From: Glebionis coronaria
Lineage: Eukaryota; Streptophyta; Magnoliopsida; Asterales; Asteraceae
Assembly: GCA_025667525.1 (NCBI GenBank)
Contig: JANFOE010000572.1
Coordinates: 312,501-376,500, forward strand
Direction: 5' to 3'
DNA: 64,000 nucleotides
Shown here: positions 1-10,573 of the stretch, piece by piece
Numbering within the stretch: position 1 is the stretch's first letter
How the letters are laid out: each line of letters begins with the position of its first letter
Notes under the pieces: generated by a model
What the model saw: only the letters and a program-made list of their open reading frames with translations
The model's database searches: none
What the model was told of the DNA's origin: nothing
Program-made: the position numbers and the translations under genes

Positions 1-1150
1 CAAAAATTTAGGCTTGAGAAAATATGTGAAATCTTCTTATGCACAATATGAACAATGATAGTGTAACTAAACTAATACTAACAAAAAATATATGCACAAA
101 GAATAAAGAATGTAAAGAGTTAAGGGTAAAGAAAGATCAAACCGAACACCAACGATTTATAGTGGTTTGGCAACGAAGCTCACTCCTCGTTCCTACTCCA
201 CTCCTCGATTACTCCTTACTCGAGAGTTCACTACACAACAAGCTCCTTATGGTGGAGAAAACCGTACACGTCGCTTAACCAATTTCCGACTCTAAGCTAA
301 AAGTCGAGCCCTAATCGTAGCTAGGACCAATCTACACAACTATACTTAGTACATACACAACTTCCAAATAGACACAACTACTTGGATCTTCACAACTATG
401 ACACAACTACAAATGTATAAAATTAGATCTTCAATAGATCTTTGGTGGTAGACTCAACACTTCACAAGGATAGTTTTCTTCTCTTTGCACTTGGAGAGGA
501 AGGGATGGATGAACAAGATTCACTTCTTAAACAAGTAGTAATCAAACAAATGATCAAAGATTTGAGTGATTAAAGAAGAGTGTTTGAATCTGGAAATAGA
601 TGTGCAAAAGAGGTGAATTGAAAAGCTGAGAATGGTCCACTATTTATAGGAAAAAGGGTCAACGGCTATATATGCCCGCGGTTCCTTATCTTAGCCCGCG
701 GTACCTTATCGATAAGGAACCGCCTAGGAGCTAAGGAACCGCTGGACTAGACTCCGCTCCCTTTTTCTCCTTTAGTGGTGGAGTTCATATCTGGTTTAAA
801 AAATATCCTGATAGAATATTCCTAACAAAATAAGAATATGCCATTTTCAAATTTTCAAATAATTAATTTAATAAAACATTTTCTTAAAAAGAAAGTTTAA
901 TAAAAACTTGTTACACTTAATAAAAAGTGTGTATAAGAAAAGATTAAATCACTTGATCACTTGATTAAGGTTAGTACTTGTTTATCCATACCTTAAGTGA
1001 AAATGGGTAAAATGAAAAATACTTGAACTCAAGAATTCGTTTTTCGTTATTTTCGTAAATGCTTGTTTTTACATATTGTCGTAATCAAAACTAAGCGAGA
1101 CCGAAAAATGCAAGTAACGTTTTTAGGCATTATTGCATTAACAAAAATCA
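1..1150 (-). mobile_element. Copia (SIRE/Maximus-like) LTR fragment
   Basis: No protein is encoded. The stretch shares short blocks with the better defined Copia LTR at 8624-9172: the motif GATTTATAGTGGTTYGGC (near 160 and 8829) and a later CTCGAGAGTTC. On the minus strand a TATA-like CTATAAATA lies at 641-650, followed downstream by untranslated-looking sequence, as in an LTR with a U3 promoter and R/U5. The left end is outside the window, and the right end, where it meets the Athila-type LTR, is only known to within about 150 bp. It is a relative of the 8624 LTR rather than its partner, because most of the sequence does not align. Confidence 0.5.
678..743. promoter_or_regulatory. Inverted 13-mer array upstream of LTR TATA box
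   Basis: GCGGTTCCTTATC occurs at 678-690 and, with one change, at 698-710. Its reverse complement is at 711-723 and again in part at 732-742. The second and third copies form a near-perfect 26-bp palindrome. The array lies about 30-100 bp upstream of the minus-strand TATA box at 641-650, where enhancer elements of an LTR would be expected. The regulatory role is inferred from position only. Confidence 0.4.
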
Positions 1151-3783
1151 CAAAAATCCAAGTAGAATAAGCTATAGGAACCAATAAGCTGGCTGAAAAA
1201 AGCCAAATAAGCTAGTTTTCAAGTAAAAGCTTAACCAAATGACTTGTAACCTTCTAAATTTGATATTAAGCTGAGAAAAACACCTATTACAAAAACCAAA
1301 TTGTTGCATGTACCAATAAGTAGTTCTCAAAATAAGCCAAATTGTGCTTATTTGACCAAAAGTCAAAGTGCTCCAAATTTCACCAAATGATCAGGGATGG
1401 TTTATAGGCTTGTTATAACCAACTTTTCTGAAGAACTCAAGGAGGAGTCCTTGTGAATCAAGAGGTCAGTTGACCAATTGATGACAGATTTTGGCAAATA
1501 AGGCTTAATAATCCAGTGAGCTTATAAGCCAGCAACAAAGCAAACCAAATAGCCAAATCTACTCACAAGCAGCACACAAACAAGTTCCAAGTGATAAACA
1601 AACAGGGCATACACTAGAACAACAAATGCAAGTCCAAAATGAGGTGGTCACTTTGCTGATGCAATTGACCACTTTAGCCAACTTTGATAAGCTCTAGCGC
1701 CCACAATAAGCCACCAAATTCAACAAACAGGTATTGCACACATAGATTATCACCTAAACTCTTCCCAAACCAGATTTCAGACCTTAGATCCGACAAACAA
1801 AGATTTTATTGGATCTGATGTGTTTGACCAAATTCAAACCAATTTTATCAAATTTTTCCAAAATTTGAAATCCTTTTTCCAAACCTTTTGAAACTTAACT
1901 AGTGACTAAAACTTGTTGCATATGACTTGTTTAGACTCCCCAAATTCTAAGAACCAAGGCCACAAGGCCTTATGATCCAATAATCCCAAACAGCCTTGTT
2001 TTAGTACTTTTTCAAACAAACTTTTTATTTTTACAAGTAACCTACTGATTTTATGGTTCAAATAGCTCAACTAGGTGACAACTAAGAGATACCAATAATA
2101 AAATACAAGCCACAAACACAGGAACAACAAATCACATAGCAAAGTAAAAATCAGACAATAACATGAAAACTTTTTAGAGGAATCTTAACAAGAGGTTATA
2201 CCTATCCCTCACAACTTCCTAGGAGGATCAGCTATGCTCCTTGGACCTTGTTCAACAACTAGAACAAGACCAAGGTACTTGAACAAAGGAGATGAGATGT
2301 GCCTTGGTTGATGTTTCAAAGCAGAAACTCAAGGACTTGATTTCTTCAACACAAGCAACAAACAGCCCAACCAAAGGCTCAAATCCCTTCACAAGCTTGG
2401 TGTCAACAAGCTTGTAAGAGCATATGGCTTTTGGTTAAGGGTTACTACAAGTAAATAATCAAAAACAGATGACTGTTTTCAAGCTTATTTCAAAATTGAA
2501 AACCTTATCAAACATAAGCGTGTTTAAACCACAAGATCTAAACACCTCTATAACATCAAATGGAACTCATAATCACTCTTAAACAACACCAACTTTCAAA
2601 ATCATAAAAAGGAATTACAATTTTTTTAAAATACCAACTTTTATAAATTTAAAAAAAAAGGAATTACAATGTTTAAAGAGTAAAACTGGAACAAGGCTCT
2701 CTCACAAGTTGAGGAATCCTTATATAGGCCACAAGTGCTGAGATTACAAGAGAAAACCCTAGCTATGAAGTTCCTGGAATGCCCTTGAATCTTCTAGACG
2801 CATTTGATGTTTGAGTTATCCAAATGAATCCTGATTGTTCATTTAGCTTTGTAACCAAGCAAGGAGTGTGGGCTGTTGATTTGGCTACGTGGCATACCTT
2901 AGAGGTTAAGGTTTGATGTGATAGGTGGAAGGGTTTGAATGGTGGGGTCACATGGTGAGTGGGGATTAGGGTTTTGGGTGTGGGATGAGTTCCTGGGCAT
3001 GTGAATTAAGCGTGTGCCTGGGTAATTTCATTTTACCCTTTGTTTTAAGTGGGGTAAGTTCTGGGTTCATAAAGGTAAACAGTAACAAGTTTGATTCGAA
3101 ATAAGGGGGTGTGTTGTGTTTGGCGCGTGTTTGTATTATTCAAACTTTGGGAATGGCAGAAAGGGCCCTTATGTTTTGGTGAAATGTGTATTAAACGTTG
3201 TTCAGCAACAAAACTTACTTTCCTTTGTTAAATAAGTTTCAAACTTCACATATTGGCCACCAAACTTTATGATAAGAGTTTTGAGGGTTGTTTTTGCCAA
3301 TTTTGAATATTTCAAGGACTGATCTTGGACATTCTTGATCTTCAAAGGTCTTCATTGTATCTTTGACTTCATGAGGGACCAATATTGACAATTTAGAATT
3401 GTTAAGGGATTAAACTTGCCAATTCTTCAAAGTTGAAGGACCATTTTGTAGTTTTGACAAACTTAAGGGACCAAACTTGTAATTATGAATATACAACGGT
3501 TTTAAGTGTCATTTCTTCATAATTTGAGGATCAATATTGTTCATCTTCAAGTCTTCAAGGGTTTTTCTTGGATAAATCATGAACTAGGGCCCGGTTCTTC
3601 GTACGGCTTCGTTTCTCGTGTCCGTTTTTCCTTGTTTCATGTGATCTTTTGTCTTTTTCATGATATCCATACCTAAAACACACAAGTAAACAAATAAAAG
3701 CATATATATGGTATAATGATGACATTTTATGCATTTAAAGCCCGAAAAGAACAATGAGATCATGTATAAATGCCATCTCATCA
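1151..3783 (-). mobile_element. Athila-type LTR, truncated, minus strand
   Basis: Read on the minus strand from 3783, the sequence begins TGATGAGATGGC and follows the start of the E5 LTR at 54083 (ATACATGATCTCAT, CTTTAAATGCAT, then a later AAACGAAG-like block). Further along it shares the CCTTGTTCCAG plus TTGTAATTCC block with 55185-55225, and the pattern of GCTTATTTT-rich sequence with 56730-56780. It is therefore the LTR of a related family. It interrupts the Tat antisense ORF exactly at 3783/3784. The distal end, near 1151, is not defined: no ATCA terminus, primer site or matching target duplication is visible there, so I read it as truncated. The stretch codes for nothing. Confidence 0.65.
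2718..2728 (-). promoter_or_regulatory. TATA box of Athila-type LTR
   Basis: CCTATATAAGG on the minus strand, about 1.06 kb into the LTR. It matches in position and context the AGTATAAAAGGG of the E5 LTR at 55151. Confidence 0.55.
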
Positions 3784-4217
3784 ATGGCCTCGGTTGCCTT
3801 CCTTGCCCTCTTGATTTTCCTCTTGGTACTCTTGGGGGCAGGTTGTTCTTCTTCTTCTTCCTCCTCAGAGTCTTGCTACACTTCCTCCTCATCGTCCTCG
3901 CCCATCATTCGGGCAAGGCTAGAGGTGGTTTTCTCAATATTATCACCCTGCTCCTCATAATGAGCATGGGTGGTGGTCTTAGGCCGTGAGGAAGGGCCAG
4001 CATCAGTATCCAGCAGCATCACGTCCCCGTCCTCATTATCAAAATCTACGGGGGACTTCATGAGGGTCATCTCTTCCTCGTCAGAATGAGGGTCGGGCAC
4101 GGCCGCCAAGGCGACGGTTACTACCCCTGATCTTTTCGAGCAAAGGAAGCTCGTTTTCTCGTCTTGGACGCATTCCTTCCGGAATGGTCTTAGGATCTCC
4201 CTAACGTAAGACTCCAA
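3784..4217 (-). pseudogene. Distal part of Tat-element antisense extra ORF
   Basis: A minus-strand open frame runs from 4217 to a TAG at 3876-3878. The same frame continues past that stop with a very acidic and then basic tail (a run of Glu, then KSTKRKIKRARKA) until it is cut by the Athila-type LTR at 3783. The protein is low in complexity and rich in Asp, Glu and Ser, with a SSRPKTTT stretch. It probably continues the antisense ORF at 4268-4996. The 50-bp gap between them has intron-like ends on the minus strand (GTAAGT, then TTGTTTTGTAG), but splicing there would not join the two frames as they stand. Either a small indel has occurred or the gap is not an intron. No enzymatic motif is seen. 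Confidence 0.5.
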
Positions 4218-4267
4218 AGAAGTTCATTTCTACAAAACAAGTGGTATGTTAGTTGCTGGCTACACAC

Positions 4268-4996
4268 TTACATGTCTTTGAAGATGAATATGCTACACCT
4301 ACCCTGGCCTCGGCTTCTCCAGAATGTAGGATACCTATTCGACAGATCGAAATAATTACGGCTAATGCCTAGGAGACAAAGGAATGATTTGGGTAAACCT
4401 ATGTGAAAGCCCGTTCTATTTCTATCTATTTCTTGAGCATGCCGGGCATTGTATGTACTGCCATGGGGAAGGAAGTCATGGCGTATATTGTTTTTATATA
4501 CAAATTCGATCGACCACACTACAGCGTCAATGAAAAAGTAGTGGTCGTACAAGTTTTTTAGTGAGTCCATGACTTTGTTATGGCTCACAAGACTGTTTGG
4601 AGATCGCTTCTTAAAGGAAAGCCAGCCATTCACAAGGTTTAGAAGGTAGAACACCCTAAACAACTCTACTGTTAGGGGGATGTTTCGGGCACGACATAAG
4701 ATTTCAAATTGGCGTTTCTTGCACGCGCCTATGCTGTGTAATTGGGTGATATGTACATCATAGTATCCTAATAAATCTATGAGAAACCTAGTGAAAGGGA
4801 TGCGGTAGTTAGCCGCATCAAAAAGGCGAGTGTACAGACCTACCTTTCCCTGGGGAGCGTCAGTTATAAGCTCCCCGGCACCGGGAAGAGAGAGGTGAAG
4901 GCTGTCAGGAATGTAATAATAAGAGCAAAACTCTCCCAGTTTTACTTCCGTCATCACATTCAGCACGGATCCAATAGTGGGATTGTTCCTAGCCAT
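4268..4996 (-). CDS. Antisense extra ORF of Tat-like Ty3/gypsy element (Transposase_28-like)
   Basis: The 242-residue protein has the look of the plant 'putative gypsy type transposon' family (Pfam Transposase_28): a block around LYTRLFDAANYRIPFTRFL followed by LLGYYDVHITQLHSIG and a FRVFYLLNLVNGWLSFKKR segment. Despite the family name it is not a transposase. In Tat-lineage elements such as Grande and Retand, an extra ORF of this kind lies antisense to gag-pol, between pol and the 3' LTR. That is the arrangement here: the ORF reads leftward, and a polypurine tract plus a plus-strand LTR follow on its right. The ATG at 4996 is the first in frame. The function of the family is not known. The protein looks intact up to 4268. 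Confidence 0.7.
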   Translation of the reverse strand: MARNNPTIGSVLNVMTEVKLGEFCSYYYIPDSLHLSLPGAGELITDAPQGKVGLYTRLFDAANYRIPFTRFLIDLLGYYDVHITQLHSIGACKKRQFEILCRARNIPLTVELFRVFYLLNLVNGWLSFKKRSPNSLVSHNKVMDSLKNLYDHYFFIDAVVWSIEFVYKNNIRHDFLPHGSTYNARHAQEIDRNRTGFHIGLPKSFLCLLGISRNYFDLSNRYPTFWRSRGQGRCSIFIFKDM

Positions 4997-5580
4997 AATT
5001 TATTGAGAAATGAAGAAAGGCGTGGTGTTCTAACCTGCGAGTGCGAAGATCCCTACGAGAGGGAGTGGTGATTGGGAGGAAAGCGTTAATGGCGGAAAAA
5101 GCAAAGCAGACTGTGTGTAACACACAGCCGTATGAGCAACTTATTTATAGGGTTGCCTCGATAGTGGTGGTCCATTGGATTAACGCCACGTGTCCTCCAC
5201 TAATCTAAATCGTGTGGTTAGGGATAGAAGTGGCAAGTGAAGAGTCAGGCGGGACCCACGGGTCAGTTCTGACTCAGATGTTGCGTCGCTCGATGTACTG
5301 ACTGTTTCACTTTGTTAGTCAACATGTCGGATGAATAGTGCAATTTGTCGGGATATTTGGTCATACATATGACCATATTAAATGTTTCATTTATTTTGTC
5401 TCGGTTGACACGTGCGGCTGGGATACCATTTATTGAAACATAGGAATACATTTATTTTGCCTCGGTTGTCACGTACGGTCAGGATATAATTTTCAATACA
5501 ACATTTCAAAATGTTCTTTTCTTGGTACGTCTACGGGGCATTTATTAGTCTAGATATTACGCCTACGGCTGTAACAACTA
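4997..5580 (-). other. Leader/promoter side of the antisense ORF; no gene
   Basis: This stretch lies upstream of the antisense ORF on the minus strand and upstream of the 3' LTR on the plus strand. On the minus strand a CTATAAATAAG motif is present near 5136-5146, about 140 bp before the ATG, and could serve as a TATA box for the antisense transcript. A CTCGGTTG(A/T)CACGTRCGG block is repeated at 5400 and 5461. No coding frame is convincing. Confidence 0.45.
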
Positions 5581-5593
5581 GACTGGGGGGACA
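5581..5593 (+). other. Polypurine tract of Tat-like element
   Basis: GACTGGGGGGACA lies directly before the TGATGACG that opens the LTR at 5594. This fixes the element as plus strand, with its 3' end here. Confidence 0.65.
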
Positions 5594-6180
5594 TGATGAC
5601 GTATAGTCCCCCAGCCGGGTCTTGGGCTCAGCCCATTGGTATTATCCGCATTTAGTCCAATACATTTGGGCTGGATATATGTTATCTAGTTTGTCAGGCT
5701 CTGGGTAACATGGGTCGCGTGTGTCAGAGCGCGGCCCACATCTTTGCCGTACGCGGCAAGGGTTAGATAGAATCCTAATCTAACTGAGATTGGGATTTAC
5801 CTTAAAGTAAGAGGATATTCACTATCCTTAATAAGGAGATATCAAATAACCTAATTATGATACTTATCCCTTACTTGGGGCCGAAGGTTCGGTAGGGCCC
5901 AATAAGGATTCTACCGCCTATATAAGGAACCTCCAAGGGTTCCACAAAGGTATCACATTCTCTATACTCTCAATCTAAAGCCGATTATCTAACCTTAAAC
6001 CGATTACTTACTCTCATGTTGGAGTCTAATCATTGGATACGTTCCCACGGTAAGCTTAACGCGTGTTGTTTTAGTGTGCAGGATCTCAACAAGATATTCA
6101 CTTGGTGCAAGAGCCGGAGCCCAACCTACCCGGATTAAGCCTAATTCGGGTCAAGCAAGGATCATCCAACTTTTGTATCA
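5594..6180 (+). mobile_element. Tat-like LTR, plus orientation
   Basis: The 587-bp LTR opens TGATGACG and closes GTATCA, so its termini form the TGAT/ATCA inverted pair. A TATA box CTATATAAGG is at 5918. A polypurine tract lies on its left, as expected for a 3' LTR, yet a primer-site-like sequence and a gag start lie on its right, as expected for a 5' LTR. It therefore seems to be shared by two internal regions, or sits at the junction of a rearranged element. About 500 bp of it recurs inverted at 6786-7287. Confidence 0.75.
5918..5927 (+). promoter_or_regulatory. TATA box of Tat-like LTR
   Basis: CTATATAAGG, about 325 bp into the LTR. The same box is present in inverted orientation near 6955-6965 in the second LTR copy. 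Confidence 0.55.
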
Positions 6181-6185
6181 ACAAG

Positions 6186-6204
6186 TTGACGCCATCCGTA
6201 GGAC
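6186..6204 (+). other. Degenerate primer binding site
   Basis: TTGACGCCATCCGTAGGAC begins five bases after the LTR end. It resembles the TTGGCGCC-type primer sites of plant gypsy elements, with at least one base changed. Confidence 0.45.
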
Positions 6205-6242
6205 CCATACACTAAACTCATTCTCAATCTCAATCTCTCCCA

Positions 6243-6629
6243 ATGACGAAGGGAAACTTTCAGGGAAACCTAAGGAACTCAAATCCTGGGAATCGGAAGT
6301 TCGCATGTGATAGGGTAATCACCTCCGCTCAACCTCAGGGTGGCCAAGTAGGAGGGACAAATAACCAGAACATGTTTCAGTCTCTTAGTGGGGCCGGCAC
6401 GTCCGATAATACCCCACCATCAACCATCACTTTGGATAACCCCGATCCGGGAGCTGCACCAAAGGCCCCTACCAAGGAGCCGGAAAAGCCACCAGTGGTT
6501 GAGACAAAATTGGAAGTTGGTTCACTCGATGACGAGGACCTCGAGCGCTTACTCACGCAAAATTTCGACAGAATCATGCCAGGCATCTCGGCAAGGTTCA
6601 ATCTGGGACCCCAAAGTATAAGCTCATGA
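6243..6629 (+). CDS. Gag N-terminal fragment of gypsy element
   Basis: A 128-residue frame starts at the ATG 60 bp after the LTR, where gag is expected. It is polar and low in complexity: Asn/Gln/Gly-rich at first, then a Pro/Glu-rich TKEPEKPPV segment, and then DDEDLERLLTQNF, the type of sequence that precedes the capsid core in plant gypsy Gag proteins. No capsid core, zinc knuckle or pol follows. The frame stops at 6627 and the sequence then runs into the inverted LTR, so this is a truncated Gag with no expected function. The identification rests mainly on position. Confidence 0.5.
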   Translation: MTKGNFQGNLRNSNPGNRKFACDRVITSAQPQGGQVGGTNNQNMFQSLSGAGTSDNTPPSTITLDNPDPGAAPKAPTKEPEKPPVVETKLEVGSLDDEDLERLLTQNFDRIMPGISARFNLGPQSISS

Positions 6630-6785
6630 CCACAGAGGAATGTGGTGTGTGTCTTAAACATTACATGACCATAGAGGAAATACCGAAAACAAACATCGGT
6701 ACCCCAAGGTATAATCTCATCACACATAAACATACGTACTATAAAGGAAAAGGACTAAACAATGTCCATAGAAACAAGTAGCAAA
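6630..6785. other. Short unassigned spacer between facing LTRs
   Basis: No gene is seen. A loose direct repeat is present: ACCCCAAAGTATAAGCTCATGACCA near 6607 and ACCCCAAGGTATAATCTCATCACA near 6700. Confidence 0.3.
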
Positions 6786-7287
6786 ATCTTGTTGAGATCC
6801 TGCACACTAAAACAACACGCGTTAAGCTTACCCTGGGAACGTATCCCACGATTAGACTCCAGTGTGAGAGTAAGTAATCGGTTTAAGGTTAGATAATTGG
6901 ATGTAGATTGAGAGTATAGAGAATGTGATACCTTTGTGGAACCCTTGGGGGTTCCTTATATAGGCGGTAGAATCCTTATTGAACCCTACCGAACCTTCGG
7001 CCCCAAGTAAGGGATAAGTATCATAATTAGGTTATTTGATATCTCCTAATTTAGGATAGTGAATATCCCCTTACTTTAAGGTAAATCCCAATCTCAGTTA
7101 GATTGGGATTCTGTCTAACCCTTGCCTCGTACGGCAGAGATGTGAGTCGCGCTCTAGCACGCGCGGCCCATGTTGCCCAGAGCCTGACAAACTAGATAAC
7201 ATATATTCAGCCCAAATGTATTGGACTGAATGTGGATAATACCAATGGGTCGGGCCCAAGACCCGACTCGGGGACTATACGTCATCA
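6786..7287 (-). mobile_element. Inverted second copy of the Tat-like LTR, truncated
   Basis: This is the reverse complement of 5594-6095: on the minus strand it starts TGATGACGTATAGTCCCC at 7287 and runs to GGATCTCAACAAGAT at 6786, lacking the last 85 bp or so of the LTR. Similarity by eye is high, with scattered changes. The two LTRs face each other across about 600 bp. Right of 7287, a GAGAGGGAGTGGTGAT block on the minus strand matches 5056-5072, so a shortened piece of the same element's 3' untranslated region follows. Confidence 0.7.
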
Positions 7288-7329
7288 ACTTATCCAGGTA
7301 GGTTGTCATGATATCACCACTCCCTCTCG

Positions 7330-8608
7330 CACAAATGGTTTGTGGAGATTCATAATTTGTATCAACAGGTACTTGGTACTTTTACAATAATTCTCAACAC
7401 TAGGTTCAAGTAAGAGTATAACATATGATAAGAGAGTGAGCTAATTCTATAAGAAAATTGAAAGAAAACTTCCCATCTTAGTGCATAAAATCAAGTAAAT
7501 GTCCTATTGTGCATAATCATGTACTTGACAAGCAAGCAAGTGGGTAATATGGCATGTTTGACACATATGTATCACAAATAGAAGTAATCTCAACTTGCAA
7601 TGATCAAACAAGATATATGTAAACTCAAAAACTAAAGCAAGTAACATTTATCATATAAATATTTTTCTTCACTTTGTGTTTAAGTATGACGATGTATACT
7701 AAGCTTGATTAGTTTCCTTTGTATGACAAAATTATATGTTTTAGAATGTGGAAAAAACCTTATGCAATAACAAACTAATTTGATATGTCCGACTCAAGAG
7801 AAATAAGAAGAAATTCTTAAAGTTATATGTTTTAGAATGTGGACAAAACCTTATTCAATAACCAACTAATTAGATATGTCCGACTCAAGAGAAATAAGAC
7901 GAAATGCTTAAAGTAAGTTCATAATTTTAGACACTTTCTTGATTTTTGACTTGTTTCACTATCTTATGAATCTAACCAGCACTTAAGAGTATTTTACATG
8001 AAAGTATACTTAATTACCTTTAAAACGATAGGTGGCACGACTTCTACGGACTTAGGGTTAAAATTTTATGGCATTTTTTAGTTGGCTGAAAAACTGTAGT
8101 CACAGAGGATCACGGAACCCGTCAGACCCTTTTAACAAGGGGTCCGCCCCTTTACGAAAGGGATCCGTGAGTTTGTGAGACATACTGTATTTTTCCTTCA
8201 AAATTTGTGTTTTGACATAGCCGAAATGCATAGGACTTACTAGACTTGATAAGAAACATTTAGTACACATCTTAAGCATCTTATCTACTTATGAGACTTA
8301 TCTATGAGTTTACGGAAATGATTTTTCAACAAAATTAAGTGTTGTGCCAAACACTCATTTAAGAAACCGTATTTTGTAAGTTTTCTTTATGGACACACAA
8401 CGACACTCACCAATCTTTTCTTTAAAACATCTTGATTTATGTTTCAGGTAAATCTTCAAGCTAATATAAAAAGGTATACTAAACAACAAAATTTGCAAGC
8501 AATAAACAAAGAAACGCTTCTCATATTTTATCCCGCTTTAAAGGTAACTTGATACATGGACCGTACCCTATTTTAAAAACCATTTGTTTTTAAGAAATTA
8601 GAGCTACC
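7330..8608 (-). mobile_element. Leader of minus-strand Copia element; no ORF
   Basis: The sequence lies between the primer binding site of the Copia LTR (8609-8621) and the Tat-derived block. It is AT-rich and has no long frame on either strand, so it is read as the untranslated leader of the Copia element. GC-rich hairpin sequence at 8123-8160 (AGGGGTCCGCCCCTTTACGAAAGGG) resembles one in the Copia LTR near 45805-45825. The gag-pol part of this element is absent from the window. Confidence 0.4.
7732..7914. repeat. Tandem duplication, 91-bp period
   Basis: Two adjacent units begin TTATATGTTTTAGAATGTGG at 7732 and 7823 and end AAATNCTTAAAG. They differ at about nine positions. Confidence 0.85.
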
Positions 8609-8621
8609 GGCTCTGATACTA
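8609..8621 (-). other. Primer binding site of Copia element (initiator tRNA-Met type)
   Basis: On the minus strand the sequence TAGTATCAGAGCC follows the LTR end after two bases. It differs by one base from the usual TGGTATCAGAGC complementary to initiator tRNA-Met. Confidence 0.6.
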
Positions 8622-8623
8622 GT

Positions 8624-9172
8624 TGTAGAAAACTAGAAGGGGGGTTGAATAGTTTTCTTTTAAAACTTTTTGTATCAAATGTCCATTAAGGGGGACTTGT
8701 ATAAGAGGCGTTGTTTATAGTCAAGGATTATTTGAATCAAGTAGCACATTGAGTGATCACGACACACACAAGCAATGCAAGTATAAGGATAAAGCAACAA
8801 GTAAAGTAAATGTAAACCGACATAATGATTTATAGTGGTTCGGCTACAAGGACACCTTCCTTGCCCTACATCCACTCCCCGAGTCACCTACTCGAGAGTT
8901 CGACTTCACTAGTAAAAGAATCTCCTTTACACCGCTGGAGAAACCTTCACACATTGGCTTACAATCTTTACCGAAACCTAAGCTAGGATGTTGTGTTCTT
9001 TTACATGGGTATAACAAGTCCCTTCTACATCGGTTACACTTTATCCGGTACTAAGCTACACACCGGGTTGTTGCACAATGGATAGGACCAACAACCTGGT
9101 TCTTACACACAAGTAGAACCAACACGACTTCTAATCTTACAACATTTGTAGGTACTAATCCAAGTACCGAGT
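8624..9172 (-). mobile_element. Copia (SIRE-like) 5' LTR, 3' portion
   Basis: On the minus strand the LTR ends TTTTCTACA at 8624, next to the primer site. At 9172 it is interrupted by element E1. The CGAGT at 9168-9172 is E1's target duplication. The rest of this LTR is predicted to be at 45543-46460, moved there and flipped by the inversion at 41055-48003. Together the parts give an LTR of about 1.46 kb with TG and CA ends. It codes for nothing. Confidence 0.65.
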
Positions 9173-10400
9173 TGTCACACCTCACCATGGCGGAATATGG
9201 GGCGCGACGTATGGATATCATCACAACATGGCGTGTCTATAGAGATAACTAAATGAAATAAGAAATGTCATAAAATGGTGACACAAATGTCATGATAATA
9301 TCTCAACAATGCAGGAGTCTAGGTAAGTAGGTAACAGTCCTACCACTTACCCAAGACAAACAATAACATAAACAAAGCAAACATATAGGTGCCAGCAGTA
9401 TCACTTATTAAACAAACAAAAGAAACTAAGAAGGAATGGGGATCTCCTTCTAAATGCATTCCTACGCAACTCCAAATCCTAGCCACTTATGTTCTCACGC
9501 TTAACCATAATATCACCTGAAAGAGACACTAAAACACGTCAACATAAAGTTGGAGAGAGTCATAGGTTTAGACTCCAACGCCAAAATCAAACCATAAGCT
9601 GCGAACAACAACCACTAACAAATAACATATGGACAATGTGATACAAATATGCATTAACAACTAATACTCAAGATTTAACAAATCAAACCAAATCCAAGGC
9701 TCCCAGCCTTACCAAAACCCCATGGTACCATAGGCGCCCATACACCTATGTACCAATCCCAAGGCCCCGCCTTGTCATTATCTATTGGTCTCATAGATGC
9801 TCACACATCTATGTACCTCCCCAAGGCCCCGCCTTGTCAACATCCCCTTGGTACCAAGTCAAAACATAAAACAATCAAGAATCAACTAGCAGTTAATCAC
9901 ATAAGTATGCACAAGTCCATCACCAAACACAAAACATTCACAGCATAATTTATAAAAACAAGACAGTGTCTCTTCCATCCCATCTGGAAGTCAAAATCAT
10001 TAGTAGACATGGGACTATGAAACTCACCTGATTGAGCTTCTCCAAAAACCCGCGCACTAGCAAAAAGCTAACAAACAAAAGCACACAATCAAAACATGAA
10101 CCAAACACTAAAATGGCTCAACAACCTATGATGGACATCTAGCCTTCTCCCATATATGTTCCTCATTCATATGTTCTAAACACCCCATTACCCTTCCCTA
10201 ACAATTCCTTAACTTGGTTAAGTTTGATACCTAACCCGTTCATATTTTACACAAAACAGTCCCAACTTTTAGGTCTCCAAACTATAAGCCAAACGCCCAC
10301 CTAACCATACCCATGATCTCTGTAAAGGAAATCCTATGCCCTTACATATGCTAGCTAACTCTTATATTTTGCCTCAACCTTAAAGCTAATGTTAAGGCCC

Positions 10401-10544
<144 letters not shown>

Positions 10545-10554
10545 TAGTTGCAAA

Positions 10555-10573
10555 ACCCGTCCGATGGACGGGT
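10555..10573 (-). other. Helitron 3' terminal hairpin
   Basis: ACCCGTCC and GGACGGGT form a perfect 8-bp stem around a 3-base loop (GAT on the plus strand). It ends 11 bases from the CTAG terminus, the usual place for the replication-termination hairpin. Confidence 0.85.

Noticed and set aside
4218..4267. Intron in the Tat antisense ORF
   Set aside because: The ends look like GTAAGT...TTTTGTAG, but removing it does not join the two open frames, so it is not listed as an intron.
5594..7287. Small TRIM-type element with two LTRs
   Set aside because: The two LTR copies are inverted relative to each other, and a TRIM needs them in direct orientation.
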